In this document: positions 11,754-24,116 of the stretch, piece after piece | Numbering within the stretch: the first letter of the stretch is position 1 | How the letters are laid out: each line of letters opens with the position of its first letter | Position numbers and translations under genes: made by a program | From: Heterohyrax brucei | Lineage: Eukaryota; Chordata; Mammalia; Hyracoidea; Procaviidae | Direction of reading: 5' to 3' | DNA length: 64,000 nt | Assembly: GCA_028571685.1 (NCBI GenBank) | Contig: CM053143.1 | Location: 6,315,501 to 6,379,500 of the forward strand | Notes under the pieces: generated by a model | Told to the model about the DNA's origin: nothing | What the model saw: the letters and a program-made list of their open reading frames with translations, nothing else | The model's database searches: none

Positions 11754-12932
11754 GCTTGACTGAAAATTGATTTCCAAGAATGGCTTTAGTTCCAGGTCAA
11801 AAGTATGTCTCTCGGAGGGTTTTGGTATCAGGGGCTCCTCCAGTCTCTGTCAGGCCAATTGGTTTGATCTGTTGCGTGAATTTGGTTTTTTGTACTACAT
11901 TTTTTTTCCTGCTCTGTCTGGAATCCTCTGTTATGATCCCAGTTGGAGTGGCAGGATCCTCTGTTAAGATCCCAGGCACCATCTAGTTCTTTTGGTCTAT
12001 GGGTTGTATAGGCTGCGGTTCATGTAGTCTGTTAGTTCTTTGGACTAACTGTTCCTTTTAGTCTTTAGTGTCTTCACTCTCCTTTGCTATGAATGAGAAG
12101 AGACCAATAATTGTGTCTTAGATGACTGCTCATGAGCTTTTAAGACCCTAGACACTACTCACCAAAGTCTGACACAGAACATTGTCCATATGATCTATGT
12201 TGTGTCAAGTGATATAGGCATCCCCTGAGTCTGTGGACCTCTGCCTTTGACCCTAGGAACTTTGTCCTACAGGGCATTTGCTTATGTCTAAGAGTTTCCA
12301 TGACTGTGTCACTTGTGTGCTCTGTTGTCTATACTAATATACAGAGTACCTACAATTATGTATGCAGAAATATCTACCACCAAATCTGTATCTACCTACC
12401 TATGTATCCATCAGTAAATTATTGTTTAATACTATTGCTGCAGAATTGTCTATGTTGTAACAGTTGTCTATGTTGTAATTGCTCTTTATTCTTATGTTCC
12501 TTTCAGTGCCATCCTTTCCTTTGGTCATATTGTGCTGACTTTCTCCATATTGTGTCTTATCTTTTCTTTCACCAGTATTAACATGTATCTTCTTTCTAGT
12601 TACTGTTTTTCCTCATGTCCTCCTCCCATCCTTGGTAAGCATCAAATAATTTTTTTCTGTGTGTAAACCTTTTCTTGATTTCTTAAAACAGTAGTGTCAT
12701 ACAGTATTTGTCCTTTTGTGATTGTGATTGACTTATTTTACTTAGCATTATGTCTTTCATATTCATTCACGTTCTGTGATGGATTATATTTTTATTTTAT
12801 TTTACTGTTGAGTAGCATTCTACTGTGTGCATGTACCAGTTTGTTTATCCACTCACCTACTGATAGGTATCTAGGTTGTCTGTGAGCAATGTTCCAGTGA
12901 ACATGGGTATGCGCACGTCTATTTGTGTTGCA

Positions 12933-13452
12933 TGTTTTAGCTAGGGCTGCTGTAACAGAAATAGCACAAAGTGGATGGCTTTAACAAAGGAAGGTTTATT
13001 CTTACACAGTCCATAGGCTGCAAGTCCATACGCAGGGTGTCCGCTCCAGGGGAAGGCTTTCCCCTTGTCGGCTCTGGAGGAAAGTCCGGTGTTGCATCAG
13101 TCTTTGTCCAGGGAGCGTCTTGGCACAGGAACCTCAGGTCTGAAGGACGTGCTCTTCTCCCGGTGCTGCTTTCTTGATGGTGACGAGGTTCCTAATTCTC
13201 ATCCTGCTTCTCTGTCCTTTTATCTCTCATAGGATGAAAAGATTAAGGGTGGGGTAAGCCATACTCCAGGGAAACTCCCTTTACAGCAGGGCAGGGAAGT
13301 AATCCTAAGAAGGAATTTACAGCCCCACCCTAATCCTTTAACATACAGTTTAGGGAAACCACACAATGGAGGACAGTCACAAGATACCAGGAATCATGTC
13401 CCAGCCACATGGCTACACATAGTTTTGGGGGGACACAATTCAACCCATGACA
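12933..13452 (-). mobile_element. Solo MaLR-type LTR in L1E
   Basis: Complete LTR of about 520 bp with TG...CA ends; in its own sense it begins TGTCATGGGTTGAATTGTGT. It is near-identical in layout to the LTRs at 26754, 42834 and 45339. An AATAAA-like signal ('agaataaacc' in sense) lies near the 3' end. Flanks are TTGCA (12928-12932) and TCGCA (13453-13457), a 5-bp duplication with one mismatch, the size expected for ERVL/MaLR. The L1 ORF2 sequence continues on both sides. Confidence 0.85.
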
Positions 13453-13885
13453 TCGCAGCCTTTATTTCTCTAAGGTATACGCCTAGGAGTGAAATTGCTA
13501 GAAAGGATGGTATTTCTATTTCTAGATTTTTAAGGAGGTGCCTAATGTTTCCCATAGTGGTTGTATCACTTTACATTTCCACCATCAGCGTATTACAGTT
13601 CCGATTTCCCCATAATCTCACCCACATTTGTTATTTTCTATTTTTTTGATTAGTGGCACTGATGTCAAGGTGAGATGATGTCTCACTGTGGTCATCTGTT
13701 AATTTTCAGTTGGCAGTTTATGCTTTGATTTTATTGCTTATGTTGTCTTTGTAGGTCCAGCAATACCCTCTCTGTCACCTTGTGTCCTGACACTTAACCT
13801 GCCCTGAGATCCACAGTTTGATACCTGATGTGCTGAAAGTAAAAAATGATAGACCAGTGAATTGATAGTGCCTCTTTCTTACACA

Positions 13886-14071
13886 GAAGCCCTTGTAGTA
13901 CATTGGTTAACAGCTTGGCAGCTAACTAAAATTTCAGTGGTCTGAACCTACCAGCTACTCAGCAGGGGAAAGATGTGGCAGTCTGCTTCCATAAAGATTA
14001 CAGTCTTGGAAATCCTATTGATCAGTTATACTCTGTCCTGTCGTGTCACTATGAGTCAGAATCAACTCAAC
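13886..14071 (+). mobile_element. AfroSINE
   Basis: Head 'gaagcccttgtagtacattg', core 'cttggaaatcctattgatca' and tail 'gagtcagaatcaactcaaca' followed by T-rich sequence. Diverged but collinear over the whole SINE. Confidence 0.75.
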
Positions 14072-15253
14072 ATTTTTTTTTTATCATCTGTCAACACTTC
14101 AGACTTCATATCTTTCATAACTTGCATGGAGTATAGTTACAAGTGATTTTTTCCCATACAGCATCTAGGGAGAGATCAAGGAATAGACATACCAGTATGA
14201 CTTCTTCTTAAGAATACCAGTAATATCTCTGTAGCTAATTTTTTTTCTCAAGAAATTTGCATCTCGTCCTTTTGCTCTAAGGGTTCCATTGTGAGATGAG
14301 GAACAGCCATTCTTTCAACAATAAATGTCACATACCTTGCATTTCTTCCTATGGTACTATGATTTCTTTCCTGCCTCACCTGATGGAATGAAGGGAAGGT
14401 AAGAACTATGGTTGTCTCATTCATTCCTGAATCCCCAGACCTGCCGCGGTGCCTGGCATATCATTGGCACTCAAATGTTGATTGACTAGATAAAGCTGCA
14501 CTATCTTTCTGTGTGGCACTGTAACAGCGACAGCCATGGGCCTCTGTAGTGATTTGGCTTCATCTGTGGCTTCCCAGGGAAATTTCTTCCTTCCACCTGG
14601 CTGAAGAGAAGACTAAGAAAGAAGAAGACAGCTCAAGGGGAGAAACTAGAAAGACAGTTTTTTAAGTTAGAAGGCCTAAATGGGCAAAGTAGAACTAGGC
14701 GCTGCTGATCTCAAATGCTGGAGAAGTTTGCTTATGGAAATCCCACGAATGTGCCAGGCACTGAGAAGCTTAAAAATAGAAAAACTGTCAAGATTTATGG
14801 GTGGTTTGATGAAGACAACTCCAAGAAAAAAGCAAACATTTATGTACCAATATATTTTTAAATGCTTGCTGTCATTGAGGCTGTTGGTTTAACAACTGGT
14901 TTTGGCAGTAGTTCATTATGGAATAAAACAGGCAATTTTCTATATACCACCCAACTAAAGCCTAATACAGGCACACCTTACACCTTTCTGAATAAATACA
15001 AAGCCTTGTTTATTCATGTCAGTGAATATTTCTTTAGCACTGAAAGTCCTGGTTTTAGCTTGAAAACTTTTACTAGAATTCTAATTAACTGCTCTATTTC
15101 TCCCATTTTAAAATAATCGTTATTACCAAAATGAAATGATTGTACATGTACATAAGACAGTGCTAGTTATTTTTTATTTTAAGAAAATAATTTACGTACA
15201 ATCATGTAATAATATAAACAGTACTAAACATATATAATTATTCCTACTGGTCC
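14072..15253. other. Mostly unrecognised intergenic DNA
   Basis: Apart from a short L2-like piece at 14395-14500 nothing was recognised. Open frames of 70 and 84 codons at 14680-15116 have no known domain or coding context. Confidence 0.4.
14395..14500 (+). mobile_element. L2 or MIR 3' end fragment
   Basis: 'cggtgcctggcatatcattg' then 'gcactcaaatgttgattgac' matches the shared L2/MIR 3' pattern (cagtgcctggcacatagtaggcgctcaataaatgttgattga). Confidence 0.5.
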
Positions 15254-16045
15254 CGTCATAGTTGGAGCAAAGGAGAAGAAAGAAAACCAAAGACACAAGG
15301 GTAAGATTAGTTCAAAGAACTAGTCGACTACAAGTACCATACAGCCTCCATCAAACTGAGTCCAGGACAAGTAGATGGTTCCCAATTACCACCACATGTT
15401 CCAGCAGGGATAGCAACAGACTGTCCCAGACAGACTGGGAGAAAAACGTAGAACAAAATTTAAATTCACACAGAAACATTAAAAAAAGAGAGAGAGAGAG
15501 ACCAGATTTGCTGATCTAACATGACTGGAGAAACCCTGGGAGTATGGTTCCCAGACACCCTTTTAAGTTAGCTCTGAAGTCACTTCTGAGGTTCACCCTT
15601 CAGCCAAAAAAATTAAACAGGTCTACAGGGCAAATGAAAACCTTAGTAGTGTAGTGGTTAAGTGCTACAGCTGCCAAACAAAAGGCCAGCAATTTGCGTC
15701 CACTAGGAGATCCTTGGAAACTTGATAGGGCAGTTCTACTCTGTCAGATAGGGTTGCTGTGAGTCAGAATTAACTCTCTCGCAACTGTGTAGTGTTTTTT
15801 TTATACCGAGGACAAACAATGAATGTGCTTTCTAGCTCAATCATGTATATGAGACTAAACGGGCACACTAGCCCAAAAAGAAAGACAAGAAGGCAGGAAG
15901 GAATAGGAAAACCGGGATTACAGAAACAAGGAAACCAGGGTAGAGAAGGGGTGAGTCCTGACACATTGCGAGGTCAACAACCAGTGTCACAAAGCTAGTG
16001 AGAAACTAATTTGCTCTGTAAACATTCTCCTAAAGCACAATTTAA
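15254..16045 (+). mobile_element. L1 3'UTR-only fragment
   Basis: Its last part ('gagaaactaatttgctctgt', 'aaacattctcctaaagcaca') matches in sense the 3' terminus seen in antisense at 11410-11480 (L1E) and 45105-45160 (L1D). The upstream part is A/G-rich non-coding sequence consistent with an L1 3'UTR. An AfroSINE (15636-15792) interrupts it. The 85-codon frame at 15262-15519 is not thought to be a gene. Confidence 0.6.
15636..15792 (+). mobile_element. AfroSINE, short variant
   Basis: 'gtagtgtagtggttaagtgc', 'ccttggaaacttgatagggc', 'agggttgctgtgagtcagaa' follow AfroSINE order; the tail is poor. Confidence 0.8.
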
Positions 16046-16379
16046 GCTATATATATATTACACTATAAAAAAAAAATTGATAATGTAAACAACAGTCCTC
16101 TCTTACCATCTCCCCCACTTTTTCAGTTTTCTTATCCAAAAGTAGCCATTTTATCTCACTTGGTTTTTCTGGTGTTTACCCCAAGACTCATGCACTGAAA
16201 GCACTGCCTCTGAAGCCCCTGCTTATCCTGCCTCTGTCTGAACCAATGGCTCTCTAGGCCTCTGCATGGTTAAATTCCTGGCTCTTTCCTTCATCACATG
16301 CTTCGAAATTCTCTTTGCTTGTTGCATTTGTTGCTTCTTTTGTTTCCTGCATCCTATCCCCTTTCCTTGTTTTGTTTTA
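16046..16379. other. Unrecognised DNA
   Basis: Short AT repeat at about 16050-16061 ('atatatatatta'), otherwise no element recognised. Confidence 0.4.
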
Positions 16380-16830
16380 CCTATTCTCTTCCTAAATAAA
16401 ATGCAGTTACTTCCTGGGAAAGAATGCTTACATGTGCATTTTTTAGAACACACATGCCTGGAATCTCTTACCACTTGATTGTTTCACTGGGTATACAATT
16501 TCAGTTGTAAGTATCTCCAGTCAAAATTTAGAAGTCACTGCTCCTGTTGCTTTTTAGCCTTCAGTACTGCTGTCAAGAAGTGTGATGCCATATTGATTTC
16601 TGATCCTTTCTATATATTTTATCTTTCCTCTTTTGAGGAAGGCTTTAGATTTGTCTCATCATCCCAGGATTACCAGTTGTCACAGTGGCTTGCCTTGATG
16701 CTCATTTTCTTTCAGTCATTGCATGCAACACTTGATGGAGCAAATATTTATATTATTCCTTCTGAAAAAGTTCCTTGTATTATTGATTTCCTTATTTCTG
16801 TTTTCTCTCATCTCTTTTGGGGTCTCTTAA
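16380..16830 (-). mobile_element. Possible ancient L1/HAL1 ORF1 fragment
   Basis: 'actgggtatacaatttcagt' and 'actgctgtcaagaagtgtga' resemble the antisense ORF1 C-terminal region of old L1/HAL1 elements. Heavily decayed, so the assignment is tentative. Confidence 0.4.
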
Positions 16831-16839
16831 TTAGTGAAC

Positions 16840-17721
16840 CGTTGTTGTTGTTGTTAGGCGCCATTGGATTGGTTATGACTCACAGCAGACCTGTGTACAA
16901 CAGAAGGAAATACTGCCCAGTCCTGCGTTCTGCTCAGAAGCATTATATTTGAGCACACTGTTGCAAGCACTGTCTCAATCTTTCTCATCTAGGTTCCTCC
17001 TCTTTCTCACTGACCTTCTACTTTACCAAGCATGATGTTCTTCTCCAGGGGCTGGTCCCTCCTGATAATATTTCCAAAGTACCTGAGACTAAGGCTTGTC
17101 ATCCTCACTTCTAATGAGCATTCTAGCTGTACTTGTTCTGACAGTCTGGTACATATATATTCAGTATTCTTTTCCAGCACCATAATACAAAGGCATCTCT
17201 TTCTTATTCATTGTCCTGCTTTTGTATGCCTACAAGATGGTAAAAATACCAGGCTCGAGTCAGGTGCACCTTTGCTTTTTAACACTTTAAAGAGGTCTTT
17301 TGCAGCAGACTTGCGCAATACAGTATGTCATTTGATTTCCTGATTGCTGCTTTTCTGGGCATTGATTGTGGATCCAAGTAAAATGAAATCTTTGACAACT
17401 TCAGTCTTTTCTTCATTTATCATGATGCTGCTTGTTGGTCTAGAAGAGTTTTTGTGTGTGTGTTTCTTTGTGTTGAGATGTATTCCAAACTTCGCACTCC
17501 ATGTTCTCTCCACTTTCAGCAACCAAGTTTGTACCATTAGTTATAAAGTATCTTCTGCCAGTTCTGATGCCACATTCTTCACATAGTCCAGCTTCTCAGG
17601 TTAGTCGCTCAGCACACACATTGAATAAGTATAGTGAAAGGACCCAACCCTAACTCACACCTTTCCTAGTTTTACACTACATAGTATCCCCTTTTTCTGT
17701 CCCAAGAACTGTCTCTTAGTT
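16840..17721 (-). mobile_element. RTE (BovB-like) 3' part, left half of a split element
   Basis: Starts with the complement of an (ACA)n tail (gttgttgttgttaggcgcca) and runs into the ORF2 C-terminal region. The complement of 17328-17537 encodes a run typical of RTE ('EVVKDFILLGSTI'). It stops at about 17721 where L1B begins, and the same RTE resumes at 25143. About 240 bp of RTE appears to be missing at the junction, judged against the RTE copy at 31690-31815. Confidence 0.75.
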
Positions 17722-18662
17722 ACAGCACACTCCTCCTTTCCGTTCTACACATGTTATATACTCTTAACAATCTCCTGTCCCCTCCCCTCTACCCTATCCA
17801 CGCCCCTCTAGTAAGAGACCAGTAGGATGACATCCTACAGATGCACAGAAACATAAAGTGGACACACAACATGGTCACTCTGTGTCCCTGAGTCCAATCC
17901 CTTCCTGTTGAAAGAGTTGACCTCAGTAATGATTTATGATCAGGGGCAGCATCAGGTCTAAGGACCATGGTCCCAGGGGAACCCTCTGGCCTCTGGACTA
18001 TCACTTGCAGTCTTTTAGTAGAGTTCAGGGTGTACCTCCTTTTATTCTTGTGTTGCTGCTGGGACTCAATTTTGTGAGCCCCATCACAGCTGTCATTGGT
18101 GGTGGCTGGGCACCATCCAGTTCTTCTGGTCACGTGTTGATGTGGTCACCCATTCACATGGGTCTTTCTGTCTTCCGGGTTCTCTTTCCTACATATTATT
18201 GTTGTCCTTGGTGATCATCTGTTCCTGCTGAGTTGGGACCATTTGGTGTACCTCAGATGGCAGCTTGCTAGCCTTTAAGACCCCAGACGCCACTCACCAA
18301 TATGAGGTGCAGAAGACTCACTTAGCAATAGGCTAGTTATGCCAATTGGCCTCAACGTCCCCTGAGAGCATGCTCTCTGGAACCCCACCCCTGCTACCCT
18401 GTCCTTGCAATATTGGGTTAAGAGTGGAAAATTTTTCAGATTGTGTTGAAGTCCAGTTAAACTGATTTTCTTTCTAATGGGTGCTGTCAATGATTTCACC
18501 CAACCAAATTTCTATCAACTATCTAATCTGTAAATAACCCTATCCATCCTTCCCTCCCTGCCTCCTTCCCCTCCTTGCAGCCATCAAAGGCTCTTCTCTT
18601 CTATACTTGAGTCTGCTTTTAAGTCCATATAATGGCGGTCTCATACAATATTTGTCCTTGTG

Positions 18663-21600
18663 TCATTGACTAATTTCACTCAACATAAAGTCTTCGAGTT
18701 GAAACCAGATTACGAGATGCTTCCTAAAATCATCACTGTTCTTTATCATTGCATAGTGTTCCACTGAGTACATATACCATAGTTTATTTATCCATTCATC
18801 TGTTGTTGGGCATCTGGGTTGATTCGAGCTTTTAGCTATCATGGACTGTGCTGCAATAATCATTCATGTACATGTATCTGTTCGTGTGACTGCCCTTGCT
18901 TCTGTATTCCAAGCAGTGTGATTACTGGCTCAAATGGTATATCTATTTTTTAAGGAAGCTCCAGATTGCTTTGCAAAGAAGTTGTACTGTTTTGCCATCC
19001 CACCAGCAGTGTAGGAGAGTTCCAATTTCTCCACAGCCTCTCCAACATTTGTTGTTTTGTGTTTTTTGGATCATGGCCAACCGTGATGGGGTGAGATGAC
19101 ATCTCATCACAGTTTTTATTTGAATTTCTTTAATAGCTAATGATTGTGAGCATTTCTGCATGTGTCTTTTGGCTGCCTGGATATTCTCTTTAGTGAAGTG
19201 TCTGTCCATCTCCTTTGCCCATCACTTAATTGGTTTATTTATCTTTTTCTTGTTGATATTTTGTAGTACCTTGTAGATTATGGAGATCAGACATCGGTCT
19301 GATATATAGCTGCCAAATATTTTTTCCCATTCTGTAAGTGGTCTTTTAATTCTTTTGATAAAGTCCTTTGATGAGCAAAAGTGTTTGATTCTTGGTAGTT
19401 CCCATTTATCTATTTTCTCTTCTGTTGATTGTGCTTTGTCAGATTTAGAAGTCTGTCTACGTTGTGTATTAAATCTTCCATTGTTGATACTACTTTTTCT
19501 TGGAAGAGCTTTATTGTTTTAGATTTGCTATTTAGGTCTGTTATCCATTTTGAGTTGGTTTTTGTATAAGGTGTGAGATACAGGTCTTGTTTCAGTTTTT
19601 TTGCAGATGGATATCCAGTTTTGCCAGTATCATTTGTTAAAGAGACTGTTTTAACCTCAGTTTACAATCTCAGGGACTTTGTCGACTATCAACTGTTCAT
19701 AAGAAGGTGGTGGCATCTCTGGGGTCTCAACTCTGTTCCATTGGTCTATATGTCTCTCTTTGTACCAGTACCAGGCTGTTTTGACAACTGTGGCAGTGTG
19801 TATAGGTTCTAAAGTCAGGTAGTGAAAGGTATCCCAGTTTGTTCTTCTTCAATAGTACTTTGTTTATCTATGGTTTCTTTCCTTTCCAAACAAAGTTGGT
19901 GATTTGTTTCTCCATCTCATTAAAAAATGTCACTGGAATTTCTATTGGGATTGCATTATATATGTAGATTGCTTTGGGTTAAGCAGACATTTTCACAGTA
20001 TTTAGTCTTCCTAACCATGAGCAGGGTAGATTTCTCCATTTATGTAAGTCTTTCTTAGTTTCTTGTAGTAAGGTCTTATAATTGTCTTTGTAAAGGTCTC
20101 TTATTTCTCCAGGATAGATTTATTCCTAGGTGTTTTATCTTTGGGGGCTATAGTAAAAAGGTATTGATTTGGTGATTTCTGTGTTAACAATCTCTTTGTT
20201 GGCATAAAGGAATTCTACTGATTTACTTATGTTTATCTTGTATCCTGATACTTTGCTGAATTCTTCTATCAGTTTGAGTAGATTACTTATGGATTATTTA
20301 GGATTCTCTGGATATACAATCTATCATCTGCAAATAGAGAGAGTTGTACTTTTTGCCAGTGCGGAAGCCCTTTATTTCTTTGTCTTGTCTAATTACTCCA
20401 GCAAGAACTTCTAGTACAGTGTTGAATAGGAGAGGTGAGAGTGGGTATCCTTGTCTAGTTCCCATTCTCAAGGGGAATTCTTCCAGTCTCTCTCCAATCA
20501 GGATGATACAGGCAGTTGCCTTGGTACAGTTAGTCCTGATTGCATTGAGGAATTTGCCTTCTGTTCTTATTTTCTTGTGAGTTTTTAGCATCAATGGGTG
20601 TTGGACTCTGTCAAATACCTTTTCTGCATCAATTGAAAAGCAGGTGATTCTTTTGGGTTATTTATGTGGTTGATCACATTAATTGTTGTTTTTTTTTTTT
20701 GATGTGGAACCAGCCTTGCATTCTTGGTATGAATCCAACTTGGTCATGATGAATTATTTTTTTTAATGTTGTTGTTAGATGCCTTCGAGTTGGTTCCAAC
20801 TCATAGGGACCATATGAACAACAGAACAAAACACTGCCTGGTCTTGAGCCATATCCACATTTGTTTTTATGCTTAAGCCATCGTTGCAGCCACTGTGTTG
20901 ATCCATCTCGTCAGGGTTCTTCCTCTTTTTCGCTGACCCTCCACTCTCCCAAGCATGATGTCCTTCTCCAGGGACTGATCTTTTCTGACAACATGTTAAA
21001 AGCATGCAAGATGCAGTCTTGCCAACTTTGCTTACAAGGAGCACTCTGGTTGTACTTCTTCCAGAACAGATCTATTTGTTCTTTTGGCAGTGCCTGGTAA
21101 TTTTTTTTGATCTGTTGTTGAATGCTACTGCCAAGTATTTTGTTGAAGATTTCTATATCTAGTCCATGAGTGATATCAGTCTGTAGTTCTCCTTTTTTGT
21201 TGATCTTTCCCAGGCTTTGTATGAGGGTTATGCTGGTTTCATAGAATCAGTTTGGGAGTATTCCATCTCTTCTTGTACTGTAAAATAGTCTCAGTAGTAT
21301 TGGAGTTAACTCTTTTCTAAAAGCTTAGTAGAATTATGTGGTGAAGCCATCTGGGCCAGGGATTTTTTTGGATGACTTTTTAATCTCTTCCTTTGGGGTA
21401 AGTTTATTAAGTTGCTCTGTTTCTCCTTGTGATAATTTGGTAGGTGATATGAATCTAGGAATTTGTCCATTTCCTCTAGGTTTTCAAATCTTTTAGAGTA
21501 TAGTCTTTCATAGTATTCTGCTATGATATTTTTTATTTCTGTTGGATCTGTTGTAACATCTTCCAAATCATTTCTTATTAGGGTTATTTGTTTCCTTTCC

Positions 21601-22735
21601 TCATTTTCTTTGGTAAGTTTAGCCAATGGTTTGTCAGTTTTGTTGATCCTTTCAAAAAACTAACTTTTGGTCTTATCAAGTTTTTCAGTTCTTCTGTTTT
21701 CGAGTTTATTTAGTTCTGCTCTAAGCTTTATGATCTGTTTTCTTCTGGTGCCTGAGGGGTTCCTCTGTTGCTCTCTTTCTGCTTGTTCAAGCTGTGGTGT
21801 TAATTCTTTGGTTTGGGTCCTTTCTTCCTTCCAGATGTGTGCATTTATAGAGATAAACTGACCTCTGAGCATTGCTTTGGTTGTATCTCATAGGGTCTGG
21901 TAGAAAGGTTTCATTCTCATTTGAACCCATAAATTTCTTTATTTCATCCTTGATTTCTTCTGTAACCCATGGCTTTTTGAGCAAGAAATTGTTTAGTTTC
22001 CATGAGTTTCAATTTCTATCTATGGTTTTTCTGCTATTGATTTCAACTTTTTTTGGCTTTATTCTCTGAGAAAATACTTTGCAATAATTCAATGGTGTGG
22101 ATTTTGTTGAGAATTGGTTTCCATCCTAACACATGGCTTATTATGGAAATGTTCCATGTACACTGGAGAAGAAGCAGTAGTTATCTGTTGGTGGATAGAA
22201 AGTTCTGTGTACATTGATGAGCTCTAGTTGGTTGATTGTTGCTGTAAGATCTTCTGTGTCTTAAGTGAGCTTTTTTTTTTCCAGAAGATCTGTCCAGTAC
22301 TGAAAGTGGAATGTTGAAGTCTCCAAATATTATTGTGGAGTGATTTATCTCATTTTTTTAAAGTAGTCAGTGTTTCTTAGATGTATTTAGATGCTCTAGT
22401 ATTGGGTGCATGAATATTTAATATTGTTAAGTCCTACTTGTATATTGAATCTTTCAGCAATAGTGTCTATCCTATTGTTAATTTACATTAAAATCTATTT
22501 TATCTGAGATTATTATTGCCACGTCTGCTCTTCTTTGTATATTGTTAGCTTGGTATATATTTTTCCATCTTTTAATTTTCAGTTTGTTCATATCTTTAAG
22601 TCTAAGGTGAGTTTCTTGTTAGCAACATATAGACAGGTTGTGTCTTTTGATCGAAGATGTCATTTGTTGTCTCTTTACTGGGGCACTCAGTCCACTTACA
22701 TTCAATGTAATTATTGACAGGCATGTGTTTAGTGC
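18663..22735 (-). pseudogene. L1B ORF2 (endonuclease-reverse transcriptase), degraded
   Basis: Successive open pieces on the minus strand follow ORF2 order. Endonuclease-like coding lies around 22735-22060 and the linker at 21984-21306 (with 'LPNYHKEKQSNLINLPQRKR'). Reverse transcriptase lies at 20594-20298, including 'FPLRMGTRQGYPLSPLLFN', and the Cys-rich region at 19209-18943 ('CWRGCGEIGTLLHCWW'). The C-terminus ends at 18663. Many stops and frameshifts plus the RTE insertion make it non-functional. Decay is clearly greater than in L1A. Confidence 0.8.
20766..21096 (-). mobile_element. RTE 3' end fragment inserted in L1B ORF2
   Basis: Begins with the complement of the ACAACA tail (atgttgttgttagatgcctt) and matches the RTE ends at 16840 and 29021 for about 330 bp. 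L1 sequence resumes at about 21097. Both edges carry a similar T-rich stretch ('aattatttttttt' at 20752, 'taatttttttt' at 21097) that may be the target duplication. It is younger than L1B. Confidence 0.8.
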
Positions 22736-23169
22736 TGTCATTTTGATGTATCTATATTTGTGTCGACGTTTTCTTTGTTGTTCTTAATATTCTGTTCTGG
22801 ATCATTCTTCTTTATGGGATGACTTTTCATCCTTTTCAGTGTTGGTTTTGTGTTTGTTGAGACTCCTGTATTATGTTTTTTGTTTTGATATGTCACATCT
22901 TTATGTGCTTTACAGCTCCTCCTATGATCCCCCTTAATAATTTAAGTTTAAACCTAATTTTAACTTCTTATTAACTTCCTCTCCATCTCAAAGGACTATA
23001 ACTACTGTAGTATATCCCTCTTTTTAATGTAATGGTATACTTTTTGTGATCTGATCATTGGATCCTTTCTTTTAATAATACTGCTTTGATTGAGTTTTTT
23101 ACCTTCCCTAACTGAGTAGGTTTCTGGATGATATGTCCTGTATTGTCTCCTAATGTACACAGTTAATGG

Positions 23170-24116
23170 TTTTGTTTTTCTAAGCCAAAAGCTTCTTTCA
23201 GTATTTCTTATAGCTTTGGTTTGGTTTTTACAAAGTCTCTGAGTTTCTGTTTATCTGTGAATGCCTTAATTTCATCTTCATATTTGAAAGACAGTTTTGC
23301 AGGATATATAATTCTTGATTGGAAGTTTTTCTCCTTCAGGTTTCAAATGTGTCATCCCACTGTCTCTGTCCCAGTGTGATTTCTGCTAAGAAATCAAATG
23401 AAAGCCTGAGGGCTTCCCTCTGAAGGTTAGCTTTGCTTTGAGTCTCGCTGCCTTTAAGAGTTTCTGCTTAAGTTTCATTTTTTTTAAGCTTGACTATAAT
23501 ATGTCTTGGTGTCTTTCTTTTGGGGTCTATGTTGTGTCACATTCGATGCGCATCTTAGGTCTCTATGTTCTCTTCTTTCATAATTTCAGGGAAGTTTTCT
23601 GTCAGCAACTCAGCAAAACTACTCTCTGTGTTTTCAGGTGTCCCTCCCTGTTCAGGAACTCCAATTAATTATAGATTGTTCCTCTTGATAGATTTCCACA
23701 TGTTTCTCAATGTGTCTTCATTTTTCTTGTTTGTTTTCTCTGATTTCTCCTCATAAATGCTTGTGTCAATAGCTCTGTTCAAGGTCAGAAAGTCTGTTTT
23801 CCTGTTGTTCAGTTCTATTCTCTTGGCTTTGAATTGAATTGTCTAGTTCTGTAATTTTGTTACTTATCTCTTGGCTTTCAGAAGGCTGATGTTTCATCAG
23901 TTCAAACACCTTGGTTAACTTTTCATTTTTCTCTGCTGCATTTTGTATAATGTCTAGGAGAGCTCTATGTATAATTCTTTTGTACTCAACCTCTGATAAT
24001 TTCAGAAAGGCTTCTACATCTGTGAGGTTCTTTGGTTTCTTCTTCGGGGAGATTTCTGGAGCCGTGAGTGGAATTTTCTTTAAGTGTCTGGCCAGGGTTT
24101 GTTGCTTTCTGGGCAT
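23170..24116 (-). pseudogene. L1B ORF1 (RNA-binding nucleic acid chaperone), degraded
   Basis: L1 ORF1 makes a trimeric RNA-binding protein: coiled coil, then RNA-recognition and C-terminal domains. The first 116 codons from the ATG at 24116 are open, Lys/Glu-rich, with a coiled-coil-like run in the second half ('NKITELDNSIQSQENRTEQQ'). After a stop at 23766 the homology continues with stops, through 'ENFPEIMK' and a C-terminal 'FTDKQKLRDFVKTKPK' near 23220-23270, which matches the conserved ORF1 C-terminal domain. It is a pseudogene. Confidence 0.75.

Larger units (their letters stand above)
11398..13690 (-). mobile_element. L1E: 5'-truncated antisense L1, split by LTR
   Basis: The 3' end is at about 11398; on the plus strand it reads 'cttcaggcgaaagtttgcag' with T-rich sequence to its left. 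It closely resembles the 3' end of L1D at 45100. It continues through the 3'UTR into the ORF2 C-terminal region ('catgggtatgcgcacgtcta', 'tttaaggaggtgcctaatgt') and fades near 13690. An LTR at 12933-13452 and a short AfroSINE tail at 11697-11753 lie inside. No useful open frame remains. Confidence 0.75.

Noticed and set aside
15262..15519. 85-codon basic open frame
   Set aside because: It lies in what looks like an L1 3'UTR and shows no protein domain.
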